This document shows positions 10,034 to 18,500 of a DNA stretch of 64,000 nt, piece by piece. Made by a program: the position numbers and the translations under genes. The stretch spans positions 594,196 through 658,195 of the forward strand of contig NZ_LMUE01000009.1 of NCBI RefSeq assembly GCF_009766065.1. Direction: 5' to 3'. Origin of the DNA: Dyella sp. S184 (GTDB taxonomy: Bacteria; Pseudomonadota; Gammaproteobacteria; Xanthomonadales; Rhodanobacteraceae). The stretch's first letter is position 1, and every line of letters starts with the position of its first letter. The notes beneath the pieces were generated by a model that saw only the letters and a list, made by a program, of their open reading frames with translations, was not told where the DNA came from and did no database searches.

Positions 10034-10558
10034 TCAATACCGCGGCACGCCCGCCTTGTGACAATGCGGTACCCACTTGCGTGCGGTGTCGGCACCGGCC
10101 TCGTCACCGGCCTGCAGGCGCATCTCCACGATGGTCTGCCAGTTGCGTGCGCACAACGGGCCGAGCTTGGGACCGAGTGACCATGACTGGTGGGCGAACC
10201 TTTCGGCACCGGCAAAATCCTTCAGGCGTATCGCGATCTCGGCGCGGTCCTGCAGCAGGTCGGGTGAGTCCGGGCTGAGCTTGAGTGCCTGGTCGAGCTT
10301 GACTGCCGCGTCTGCGTAGCGGCCGGCCTGCTCATCGTTCTTTGCCGCGTCCTGCAATGCGCTGACACCGGGATCGCGCAGCGGGTTGACGTCGATGACG
10401 GATTTTTCGCGATCACCGGCGGCATGGATCGCACCAATCATGTCTTGATCCGGCACGACGGTCGGTTTGACCGGCGCCTGCGTCTGACTGCAACCGGCGA
10501 GCAAGCTGACGGCCAGCAGGATGGGAAATACGAATAATTGCTTCGAGGAATGCAGCAT
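10034..10558 (-). CDS. TPR-containing lipoprotein
   Basis: 174-residue predicted lipoprotein. The signal peptide ends in a clear lipobox (LLAVSLLAGC), and the following Gln-Thr suggests sorting to the outer membrane. Residues about 70-150 form tetratricopeptide-like helices (EQAGRYADAAVKLDQALKLSPDSPDLL). It starts two bases after the mrcB stop (TGA-CT-ATG), so it is very probably cotranslated with PBP1b. A TTG two codons earlier is an alternative start. By position it could be an envelope partner of the synthase, comparable in idea to LpoB although unrelated in sequence (inference). Confidence 0.8.
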   Translation of the reverse strand: MLHSSKQLFVFPILLAVSLLAGCSQTQAPVKPTVVPDQDMIGAIHAAGDREKSVIDVNPLRDPGVSALQDAAKNDEQAGRYADAAVKLDQALKLSPDSPDLLQDRAEIAIRLKDFAGAERFAHQSWSLGPKLGPLCARNWQTIVEMRLQAGDEAGADTARKWVPHCHKAGVPRY

Positions 10559-10560
10559 AG

Positions 10561-12927
10561 TCAATTCCGGATGGGTGTGTCGGTTGCGGCAGGCGCAACG
10601 CTGGCGGCAGACGCTGGATGCTCGCCGCCACCGAACAGGCTCTGCACACCTTGCCAGAAACAGCCTTCGGTATCACTGGACAGTGTGCCGGCAATCACCG
10701 GCACCTGCAGCGCACCTTCGCACTGCGACTCGGTACGCTTGCCGTCGGCCGGGTTGATCCAGGCCATTTCCAGTCCCGCAGCCGGCGCGGCGGATAGCGG
10801 CTGGGTCGGCAACTTGGCGAACAGTTCGCGCCAGGCGCGCAGCGCGCCAGTAGCGCCGAACAGGCCGGTCGACTTGTTGTCGTCGCGACCCATCCAGAAC
10901 ACCGCCAGATGCTCGCCGGTGAAGCCGGCAAACCAGCTATCGCGGGTGTCGTTGCTGGTGCCGGTCTTGCCAGCGGCATGCAGCCACGCCAGCCCGGAAC
11001 TGCCGATCGCGCTGGCGGTGCCGCGCAGCGCCACCTGCTGCATCGCCCAAGTGGTCAGGTGCACCGCGTCCTGGTATTCGCCGTTGCCACCCTGCACCTG
11101 ATAGCGCTTGATGGTGCGACCGTTGCCGTCGACAACACCGCTCACCGCCAGCGGCGGCAAGGCGTGGCCGTCAGCCGCCAGGTATTGATACAACTGCGCC
11201 ACTTGCAGCGGCGCCAGATCGATCGCACCAATCAGCAGCGAGGGACCGGGATTGACGTTGGTGAGGCCGAACGATTCGAGGAATGACTTGATCCGCGGCA
11301 AGCCCACGGCCAGGCCCAGGCGAATGCTGGCGATATTCCACGAATGCGCCAGCGCATCGACCATCGGTACCTGGCCGTGGCTCTGGTTGTCGTCATTCTG
11401 CGGCGTCCACGCGCTGCCGTCGGGTTGGCGCATGCTGAGCGGACTGTCATCGAGCAGGCTGGCCAGATTCCAGCGCTGCGGTTCGGTCAGCGCCACCAGG
11501 TAGACGAACGGCTTTATCGTCGAACCGACCGGACGGCGCGCATCGAGCGCGCGATTGAAACCCTGGTCGCCCGGAATCTTGCTACCGACCACGGCCAGCA
11601 CGCTGCCGGTCTGCGCATTGGTCACGACCGCTGCCGCCTGCAGCATGTCGGCACGCTTGCCGAGGCTTTTCATGGCGCTGGTGATCGCCTGCTCGGTGTA
11701 CAGCTGGGCGGCCGGATCGAGCGTGGTGAATACCGACAGGTTGCCCTGACTCAGGGTCTCATCGTCGAAATCGGCGGTGATCTGCGTGCGCACCAGTTGC
11801 ATGAACGCCGGGAAGCGGTTATGCGGCAGCTGGCCGTTGTTGACAACGTCCAGTGGCGTGGCTTGCGCAGCATTGGTCTGCGCGGCGGTGAGCAGGCCGG
11901 TATTGGCGAATTCCTGCAGTACCAGGTTGCGCCGGGTCAGCGCACGGTCCGGTGCACGGCGTGGATCGTAATAGCTCGGCCCCTTCACCATGCCGACCAG
12001 CAGCGCGATCTCCTGCGGACGCAAGTCCTCCAGCCGGCGCCCGAAGTAGAACTCCGACGCTGCAGCAAACCCATGCACCGCCTGGTCGCCCTGCTGACCG
12101 AGGAAGACGTCGTTGACGTAGGCCTCGAGAATGCGTCCCTTGCTGTAGTGCGCCTCCAACAGCATCGACATCAGCGCTTCATTGATCTTGCGCGTGAAAT
12201 TCTGGTCGCGGCTCAGGAACAGGTTGCGCACCAACTGCTGGGTCAGCGTGGAACCACCCTGCACGGTATGCCCCGCACGCATGTTGGCGAACGCGGCGCG
12301 CAGAATCGCGCTGAAATCGATGCCGATGTGATGCTTGAAGTCACGGTCCTCGACTGCCTGCAGGCCACTCAGCAACAGCGGCGGCACATCAGCCAGATGC
12401 ACGAACCGACGTTCTTCCTGGCTGGCGCCATACAGCGTGGCGATGCGCGCCGGATCCAGATGCGCCAGCGCGATGTTCTTGTCGCCAGCGGTGTCCTGCA
12501 CCTGCTGCACGGTGCCGTTGCCCAGCGTCACGCGAATGCGTTTGGGCAACTCGCCGCCATCGGGGCCGGCGTAGCCACGCGAGACGATGGTGTAGCGCGT
12601 GCCCTGCTTCACCCAGCTGCCGGCCACCTCGCCATGACCGTCGTTGCTGTAGCCGGCAAAGGTCAGCTCCAGCTCCAGCGCAGCCGGTGTCATCGGCATG
12701 CCGGCGGCCAGTGGCAGCGGGCGCGCGTAGACGCGGGTGGGCACCGCGAATACCAGATCGTTGAAACGATCCTGCACGCGCTTGTTCAGCACCAGCGTGT
12801 ACGGCAGCACGAAGCCAAGCAACAGGCCCATGCCGATCCAGAACGGGATGCGCACCCATGGCCAGCAACGGCGCGCGAACAAACCTAGACGGGTCAGGAA
12901 ATCCAACGTGGGTGAATCCGGCAGCAA
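10561..12927 (-). CDS. mrcB: penicillin-binding protein 1B, bifunctional peptidoglycan synthase
   Basis: 788-residue class A PBP that polymerises lipid II and cross-links the strands. Order: cytoplasmic tail, membrane anchor (about 20-45), UB2H-like domain, GT51 glycosyltransferase with catalytic Glu193 in EDRDFKHHIG and the GGSTLTQQLVRNLFL motif, then transpeptidase with Ser469 in STIKPF, SWN and KTGT. The UB2H region and the first residues (YARPLPLAAG) mark PBP1b rather than PBP1a. The first start is TTG without an obvious ribosome site; a TTG seven codons on is another candidate. A TPR lipoprotein gene follows almost without a gap. Confidence 0.95.
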   Translation of the reverse strand: MLPDSPTLDFLTRLGLFARRCWPWVRIPFWIGMGLLLGFVLPYTLVLNKRVQDRFNDLVFAVPTRVYARPLPLAAGMPMTPAALELELTFAGYSNDGHGEVAGSWVKQGTRYTIVSRGYAGPDGGELPKRIRVTLGNGTVQQVQDTAGDKNIALAHLDPARIATLYGASQEERRFVHLADVPPLLLSGLQAVEDRDFKHHIGIDFSAILRAAFANMRAGHTVQGGSTLTQQLVRNLFLSRDQNFTRKINEALMSMLLEAHYSKGRILEAYVNDVFLGQQGDQAVHGFAAASEFYFGRRLEDLRPQEIALLVGMVKGPSYYDPRRAPDRALTRRNLVLQEFANTGLLTAAQTNAAQATPLDVVNNGQLPHNRFPAFMQLVRTQITADFDDETLSQGNLSVFTTLDPAAQLYTEQAITSAMKSLGKRADMLQAAAVVTNAQTGSVLAVVGSKIPGDQGFNRALDARRPVGSTIKPFVYLVALTEPQRWNLASLLDDSPLSMRQPDGSAWTPQNDDNQSHGQVPMVDALAHSWNIASIRLGLAVGLPRIKSFLESFGLTNVNPGPSLLIGAIDLAPLQVAQLYQYLAADGHALPPLAVSGVVDGNGRTIKRYQVQGGNGEYQDAVHLTTWAMQQVALRGTASAIGSSGLAWLHAAGKTGTSNDTRDSWFAGFTGEHLAVFWMGRDDNKSTGLFGATGALRAWRELFAKLPTQPLSAAPAAGLEMAWINPADGKRTESQCEGALQVPVIAGTLSSDTEGCFWQGVQSLFGGGEHPASAASVAPAATDTPIRN

Positions 12928-13017
12928 AGTGTTTCGATCATAGGGCCTGCACCCCGGCGGGCAAATGAACGCCGCGGCCGGTTTCGGGGCAGAACGCGGG
13001 CAATGTGGCGGGTGTCG

Positions 13018-13857
13018 CTATGGCGACGGCATCCACATCGTGGACTCGGGCCGGAACGGACGAGGGTTGATGCCGAGCAATCGTTGCAGTTCCCCGTTGT
13101 CCGCAATCAGGTCGGCATCCAGCCGGTTCAGCGGGCCTCGCAACGGCGGCAGTGCACGCTGGCCCAGCCGCAACAGCCATGCCGGCAGCGGTAGCGGGAC
13201 GGTAGGTCGCGACAGGCTGCGACGTACCCGCGCAAACATTTCCGCGGCCGGCAGACGCTCGCCGCCACCGATCGGCAGGATTCGCCCTGCCGCCGTCGGA
13301 CACTCCAGCGCGGCCAGCACCGCCTGCGCAATATCGTCCGCATGCACCGGCTGGCGCAGACCATGGCCGGCCGGCAGCGGGAACAGCCGCAGGCGCATCG
13401 CCCGACGCGCAATCGGGGTCAGGCTCTTGTCCAGCCCGGCTCCATAGATCAAGGTCGGCCGCAGCACTGTCCAGGCGCAGCCGTGGCGGGCGCAGGCTGC
13501 GGCCAATGCGGCCTCGCCGTCACGCAACTGGCGTGCGATCTCGCGCTCGGCCGGCACGCTGGAATCACGCTTGGTCTCGGCACTCATCGAACTGGTGGCG
13601 ATCACCCGTGGTGCGTCGCGCAGCGGGGCCTGCGCCAACCATGCGGCCAGTGCCCACAGCGGCCCGAAGCTGATGATTGCCGACAACGGCGGCAGCTCCG
13701 GCACGGCATCGGGCAGCGCGCCCTGCAGCCAGTCCACGCCGGTCTGCAGCGGTCGTGGGTGGCGACTGAGCGCCAGCACATGCTCGCCACTGGCTTGCAG
13801 CCGTGGCAGCAGGAAGTGACCGATCTGACTGCTGCCGCCAAGAACCAGTACCGTCAT
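13018..13857 (-). CDS. NAD(P)-dependent epimerase/dehydratase-like SDR protein
   Basis: 279-residue extended-SDR/NmrA-type Rossmann protein. The glycine-rich nucleotide site is GGSSQIGHFLLPRL at residues 7-20. A strand IATSSMSA followed by the later RPTLIYGAGLDKSL fits the central part of sugar-nucleotide epimerase-like proteins, and VHADDIAQAVLAALE is the usual C-terminal segment. The classical YxxxK pair is not clear (the region reads ETKRDSSVPAEREIAR), so catalytic activity is uncertain. It starts 7 bases after the TPR protein gene, probably one transcript. Confidence 0.85.
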   Translation of the reverse strand: MTVLVLGGSSQIGHFLLPRLQASGEHVLALSRHPRPLQTGVDWLQGALPDAVPELPPLSAIISFGPLWALAAWLAQAPLRDAPRVIATSSMSAETKRDSSVPAEREIARQLRDGEAALAAACARHGCAWTVLRPTLIYGAGLDKSLTPIARRAMRLRLFPLPAGHGLRQPVHADDIAQAVLAALECPTAAGRILPIGGGERLPAAEMFARVRRSLSRPTVPLPLPAWLLRLGQRALPPLRGPLNRLDADLIADNGELQRLLGINPRPFRPESTMWMPSP

Positions 13858-13864
13858 TCCGCGC

Positions 13865-15568
13865 TCACTGGCTGGCCTGCAGGCGTGCGCTCAGGTCCAG
13901 CACGCGCGGGTGAGTCGGTGCCAGCTTGCGGGCCCGCTCAAGCGACTGCGAGGCGCCCACGCGATCGCCGCTCGACAACTGCTGCTCGGCCTGATCGAGC
14001 CATGCCGATGCCAGCCGGTTGCTGAGCGCCACCTGCGAGGCATCGCCCGGCGCCAGATCGGCGAGGTTGGCCAGCATGTCGTTGGCCGGCCCCAGCTTGC
14101 CGCTGGCGAGATCCTGGTTGAATTGCTGCTCGACCTGGCCAGGCAGCGCCTGCAATCCCTGCTGGGCGGCCGCATTGTTGCCGTCGATCGCCAGCGCGCT
14201 GCGATACAGGTCATATGCGCTGTCGCCGGGCGGCATCATGATGTCGCCATTGCTGGTGGCGATCTGCGCGCGCTGCACCAGCGTTGCCACCGCCGCGGCC
14301 TGTTCGGGCGATAGCGATGCTGCTGCGGGAGCGACTCCATCATCGGATGGAGTCGCCGTGGCAACTGCTGGTGCCTGTACGGCACTGGTCAGGCGCGCAC
14401 GCGCTGCCGCGAGGTCAGCCGACTTCGGCGCCAGCGCTGCAGCCTGATCGAGCAGCTGGCCGGCCTGCGCCGTGTCACCGGCGTCGATCGCCGCACTCGC
14501 CTGTACGGTCAGCGCCTCCGCCACATCACCGAGGCCAGCTTTGGCCTGTGCATTGTCCGGATCCAGCGCAAGCGCAGCCTTGTAGTGGGCCAGCGCGGTA
14601 TCGTCGCCGGAGCCGCCGATGCGGCCTGCGCGCAGCGCATCCTGACCCTGCCTGAGTGCGGCATCCAGTGCGCTGCTGTCCTGCTGTTGCACCTGCGCCT
14701 GCTGTGCGCGCAATGCCGGTAATGCGCCATTGTTCGGTTGCAGCGCAGCGAGTTGTTCGACAATGGTGCTCGCTTTTGCGCTGTCGTTCGCATCGAATGC
14801 CTTGCGCGCCTGCGCGGCCAGCGCGTCGCCCACCTGATCCAGTCCGTGTGATGCCACCGCGTTACTGGGATCAGCCTGCAACATTTGTTTGTACAGCGCG
14901 CCGGCACCCTGCGGTCCCTCCAACTGGCCAGCCGCCAGGGCCTGCTGGGCACGGCCGACCAGATCCACGGTCTGCACCTGTGCAGTGCGCGCACTGCTGA
15001 TCGCGTGATCGAGCCGGTCGATGTCGCTGCCGCCGCCGAGCAGTTCACGGGCTACGCCGGCCTGCTGTGCCGCCTGGTCAAGCTTGCCTGCCTGCAGCGC
15101 CGCATCGGCCTGTGACAGTTCGGCCTGACCCACCTGGTGCAGGCCATCACGGGCACCGTCGTTGTCCGGCTCCAGTGCCAGCGCGGCCTGGAACAGCTCG
15201 CGTGCACTGGTGCCGTCCTGGCCATCCAGATGGCCAGCCTGCAACGCCTGCTGCGCCTGCCCCAGCACGTTGTTGAAATCGGTACGCGGCAACATGCCGC
15301 GCAGGCGATTCTGGCTAAACCACAACCCGGCGACCAACGCGATGACCAGCACCAGCAACAATGGAACCAACCAACCACGTCGACCGCCCCGGCGTGGCGG
15401 CGGTGTCGTCCGCGTGCGCCCATGGCGCGGCTCGACCGTCACCTGCGGCAGGCCATCATTTAATGGTAATGGCGCGCGCGGCGGCGCATCCAGGTGATCG
15501 AGATCACCCAGGGTGGGTTCGGTGCGACCGTGTGAATCCGCGTCGTGCTGGTCTCGGCGTCCGCTCAT
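13865..15568 (-). CDS. membrane-anchored TPR protein
   Basis: 567-residue protein: a charged, proline-rich cytoplasmic N terminus (about 1-63), one membrane span (WLVPLLLVLVIALVAGLWF, about 66-84), then about seven imperfect TPR-like units in the periplasm, each with an AGxxxGxxG..A...Y..AL.LDPxN pattern (for example ARELFQAALALEPDNDGARDGL). The C terminus reads SQSLERARKLAPTHPRVLDL. Start chosen at the ATG 18 codons into the open frame, where the sequence becomes family-like. Such scaffolds often organise protein complexes, but no partner is identified. An SDR gene follows after 7 bases. Confidence 0.8.
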   Translation of the reverse strand: MSGRRDQHDADSHGRTEPTLGDLDHLDAPPRAPLPLNDGLPQVTVEPRHGRTRTTPPPRRGGRRGWLVPLLLVLVIALVAGLWFSQNRLRGMLPRTDFNNVLGQAQQALQAGHLDGQDGTSARELFQAALALEPDNDGARDGLHQVGQAELSQADAALQAGKLDQAAQQAGVARELLGGGSDIDRLDHAISSARTAQVQTVDLVGRAQQALAAGQLEGPQGAGALYKQMLQADPSNAVASHGLDQVGDALAAQARKAFDANDSAKASTIVEQLAALQPNNGALPALRAQQAQVQQQDSSALDAALRQGQDALRAGRIGGSGDDTALAHYKAALALDPDNAQAKAGLGDVAEALTVQASAAIDAGDTAQAGQLLDQAAALAPKSADLAAARARLTSAVQAPAVATATPSDDGVAPAAASLSPEQAAAVATLVQRAQIATSNGDIMMPPGDSAYDLYRSALAIDGNNAAAQQGLQALPGQVEQQFNQDLASGKLGPANDMLANLADLAPGDASQVALSNRLASAWLDQAEQQLSSGDRVGASQSLERARKLAPTHPRVLDLSARLQASQ

Positions 15569-15724
15569 GATCCATGTCTGTGAAAGCAACGGATGCAGCT
15601 TAACATCGGGCCGTCGGCGCACTTCGCGTCGCTGGAGCGGGCGTTCAGCTTGCGCTGCAGGCGCCTGCGCGCTGGCCTGACGGCATAGCTGTCCAGATTG
15701 AGACTCGTGAAGGTGTCGAGTAGT

Positions 15725-17851
15725 TCAGCCGACGCCGATACGTCGCGCATCGACCACGTTCGGCAATGCCAGCAACCTGCCGAACAAGGTCGACAGCTGG
15801 TCGAAATCGCGCACTCGCAGGGTGAAGCGCATCTCCACCTCGCCGGTGTTCGCCATCAGCCGGCTGGACGAGGCAATGATGTGGGTACCGGCGTTGCTGA
15901 TCACGCCCGTGACATCCTTCTGCAGGCCCTTGCGGTCATAGCCACGCAGCTCGATGTCGACCTCGTAGGCCTGGCTCGCGGAGCGCCCCCAGCTGACCTC
16001 GATCACCCGATCCGGGTCACGCCGCGCCAAGCGCGCCAGACTGCCGCAATCGGCACGATGCACCGACACGCCACGCCCCCGGGTGATGAAGCCACGCACC
16101 CGATCGCCCGGCAACGGCTGGCAGCAGCGCGCCAGCGTAGTCAACAGGTTGCCAATGCCCTCGATGCTGAGTGCGCCGTGCTCGGGCGCGCTCGCGCGTG
16201 CGCCGACCGGCGCAACCGACGGCGCTGGCTCCGCCGGCTGCGCCGCCTCCTGCAGCACGCGGGCGATCTGGCCCGACGTGATCTCGCCCAGCGCCAGCGC
16301 GATCAGCAATTCGTCATGGTTCTTCAGGTGGAAGTATGCCGGCAGTTTCGCCACGTCCGCGGTCGACAGCGCCAGGCGCTTCAGTTCGCGCTCGAACATG
16401 CCGCGGCCGACCGCGAGATTGGTGTCCTGGGCGATTCGGTGAAACCACGCGCGCACCTTGTCCTTCGCTCGCGCCGTGTGCAGATAACCGTGATGCGGCG
16501 ATAACCAGTCCCGGCTGGGATCGGCCACCTTGGTGGTGAGGATTTCCACACGGTCGCCGCTCTGCGGCTGGAACGTCAGCGGCACGATGCGGCCGTTGAC
16601 CTTGGCGCCGCGGCAGCGATGACCGACCTGGGTGTGCACCAGATAGGCGAAGTCCAGCACCGTGGCCCCGCGCGCCAGATCGAATACCTCGCCCTTGGGC
16701 GTCAACAGGTAGACACGGTCTTCCAGCAGCTCGGTGTGCAGGTCGGCGGCCAACGCGCTGTCATCCTCGCCGCGCGGCTCCAGCAGCTTGCGCATCCAGG
16801 CGATCTTCGCCTCGAACTCCGCATCGGCGCTGCCGCCTTCCTTGTAACGCCAGTGCGCAGCCACGCCCAGCTCGTTCGCACGATGCATCTCGTGGGTGCG
16901 GATCTGCACCTCGAGCGTGCGTCCGGCGGGGCCCAGCACGGCGGTATGCAGCGACTGGTAGCCGTTGCCCTTGGGTCGTGCGATGTAGTCGTCGAATTCG
17001 TCCGGAAGATGCGGCCAGCGTGCGTGCACCACGCCCAGCGCGGCGTAGCAGTCGGTCACGTTGTCGACCAGCACGCGCACTGCGCGGATGTCGTACAGGT
17101 CGGAAAAATCCAGCGCCTTGCGCTGCATCTTCTTCCAGATCGAATAGATGTGCTTGGGCCGCCCGGCCAACTCGGCAGGGATGCCGGCCGCATCCAGCGC
17201 CTCCTTCAATTCCGCCAGCGAATCGCGGATGAAGCCTTCGCGATCGGCACGGCGTTCGTCCAGCAGCTTCGCGATGCGCTGGTAGGTTTCCGGTTGCAGA
17301 AAGCGGAAAGCCAGATCCTCAAGCTCCCACTTCAGCTGCCAGATACCGAGCCGGTTCGCCAGCGGCGCATGGATGTCGCGGGTCAGCCGCGCCAGCGCCG
17401 CGCTCTGTTCCGGCGGCAGCGCTGCTACCGCGCGCATCCGCGCCAGCTGGCGCGCCAGCAACACGAACACCACGCGCAGATCGCGCACGATCGCCAGCAA
17501 CAGCCGCCGCAAACCTTCCGCAGCGCCATCAGGCGAACGTTGCGCATGCAGCGCCCACACCTGTTCGGCCGCCTGCTGTCCGCCGACCAACCGCTGCAGT
17601 TCTGCCGGCAGGGTCGGAGCTTTCGCTGCCCACAGCACTGGATCGACCCGCGCCAGCTCGAACCACAGCGCCGCGGCCTGGGTCTGTGCATCGCAACCGA
17701 GCATGCCGAGCAGGTCCAGCACGTCGCAGCACTCGGCTTCGGGCACCGGCTGCGCTACGCACGCCTGCAGCGCCTCGGCCAGTAGCGGCGAGGGGATGCC
17801 GGCACGATCGTGCCATTGCAGCAAGCTGGAGGATTTGACGGCACGGGCCAT
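15725..17851 (-). CDS. relA: RelA, (p)ppGpp synthetase
   Basis: 708-residue long RSH protein. Order: degenerate hydrolase domain without the HD metal motif (the stretch around ALWFELARVDPVLW lacks it), synthetase domain with DIRAVRVLV and the acidic EFDD of RelA before YIARPKGNGYQSLHT, TGS domain (VYLLTPKGEVFDL), helical and zinc-finger-like segment (CCQPLPGDRVRGFITRGRG), and a C-terminal ACT domain. RelA makes (p)ppGpp on stalled ribosomes carrying uncharged tRNA. The start is the ATG giving MARAVKSSS; the frame is open 21 codons further up. SpoT, which would hydrolyse ppGpp, is not in this window. Confidence 0.97.
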   Translation of the reverse strand: MARAVKSSSLLQWHDRAGIPSPLLAEALQACVAQPVPEAECCDVLDLLGMLGCDAQTQAAALWFELARVDPVLWAAKAPTLPAELQRLVGGQQAAEQVWALHAQRSPDGAAEGLRRLLLAIVRDLRVVFVLLARQLARMRAVAALPPEQSAALARLTRDIHAPLANRLGIWQLKWELEDLAFRFLQPETYQRIAKLLDERRADREGFIRDSLAELKEALDAAGIPAELAGRPKHIYSIWKKMQRKALDFSDLYDIRAVRVLVDNVTDCYAALGVVHARWPHLPDEFDDYIARPKGNGYQSLHTAVLGPAGRTLEVQIRTHEMHRANELGVAAHWRYKEGGSADAEFEAKIAWMRKLLEPRGEDDSALAADLHTELLEDRVYLLTPKGEVFDLARGATVLDFAYLVHTQVGHRCRGAKVNGRIVPLTFQPQSGDRVEILTTKVADPSRDWLSPHHGYLHTARAKDKVRAWFHRIAQDTNLAVGRGMFERELKRLALSTADVAKLPAYFHLKNHDELLIALALGEITSGQIARVLQEAAQPAEPAPSVAPVGARASAPEHGALSIEGIGNLLTTLARCCQPLPGDRVRGFITRGRGVSVHRADCGSLARLARRDPDRVIEVSWGRSASQAYEVDIELRGYDRKGLQKDVTGVISNAGTHIIASSSRLMANTGEVEMRFTLRVRDFDQLSTLFGRLLALPNVVDARRIGVG

Positions 17852-18011
17852 GAGACTAGGTGTCCGGTATAGGTCTCTATGGTAGCCGCAGCCATGCACC
17901 GGCAGCCGTTGCACGGACGAACCGGCCGCGATGCTTGGCTTGGAGACGGTTTACCGCGCAGAATCGCCCATCATTCCGTTCCACCGCCCATCGTGCCCAG
18001 AGGATTCACCC

Positions 18012-18491
18012 ATGCCGATCCGCCCACGTCACCTGATCCTGTCCTTGCTGCTGGCGCTGCCGTTGTGCTCCCTGTCCTTGCATGCCCAACAGGCCAATGG
18101 CCTGCAGCAACGCATGAGTGACGCCGAGTTCAAGGCTGCCGGACTGGACAAGCTGTCGCCACAGGAACTGGCCAACCTCGACAGCTGGCTGAGTACACAC
18201 GGCAAGGTCACCACCAAGCTGGTCGATACCAATGGCAAGCCCGTGTTCTATGCCGACAAAAGCGAACGCGTCAAATTCAACGCGCATATCGTGGGGCACT
18301 TCAGCGGTTGGCATGGCCAGGACGAGTTCACCCTGGACAATGGCCAGGTGTGGAAACAGGTCAGCTCCGACGCGCCTTCCTGCATGAGCGCAGACCATCC
18401 GCTCGTCAAGCTCAAGCCGTCACTGATGGGCAGCTGGCTGATGTACGTGGATGGTTGCAACGGCGACGCGCACGTCGAACGGGTGCATTGA
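18012..18491 (+). CDS. secreted hypothetical protein
   Basis: 159-residue protein with a Sec signal peptide (MPIRPRHLILSLLLALPLCS, cleavage near LHA-Q). The mature N terminus has MSDAEFKAAGLDKLSPQELANLDSWL, a short helical motif common in Xanthomonadales secreted proteins of unknown function. A beta-rich domain follows (HIVGHFSGWHGQDEFTLDNGQVWKQ) with two cysteines (PSCMS and DGCNG) that may pair. ATG at 18012 follows GAGGATTCACCC. It diverges from relA and converges with hrpA, the two stops being about 9 bases apart. Function unknown. Confidence 0.8.
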   Translation: MPIRPRHLILSLLLALPLCSLSLHAQQANGLQQRMSDAEFKAAGLDKLSPQELANLDSWLSTHGKVTTKLVDTNGKPVFYADKSERVKFNAHIVGHFSGWHGQDEFTLDNGQVWKQVSSDAPSCMSADHPLVKLKPSLMGSWLMYVDGCNGDAHVERVH

Positions 18492-18500
18492 CCGCGTAGT

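Noticed and set aside
11344..12888. 514-residue plus-strand open frame opposite mrcB
   Set aside because: Fully antisense to PBP1b with intact catalytic motifs; composition is that of a shadow frame.
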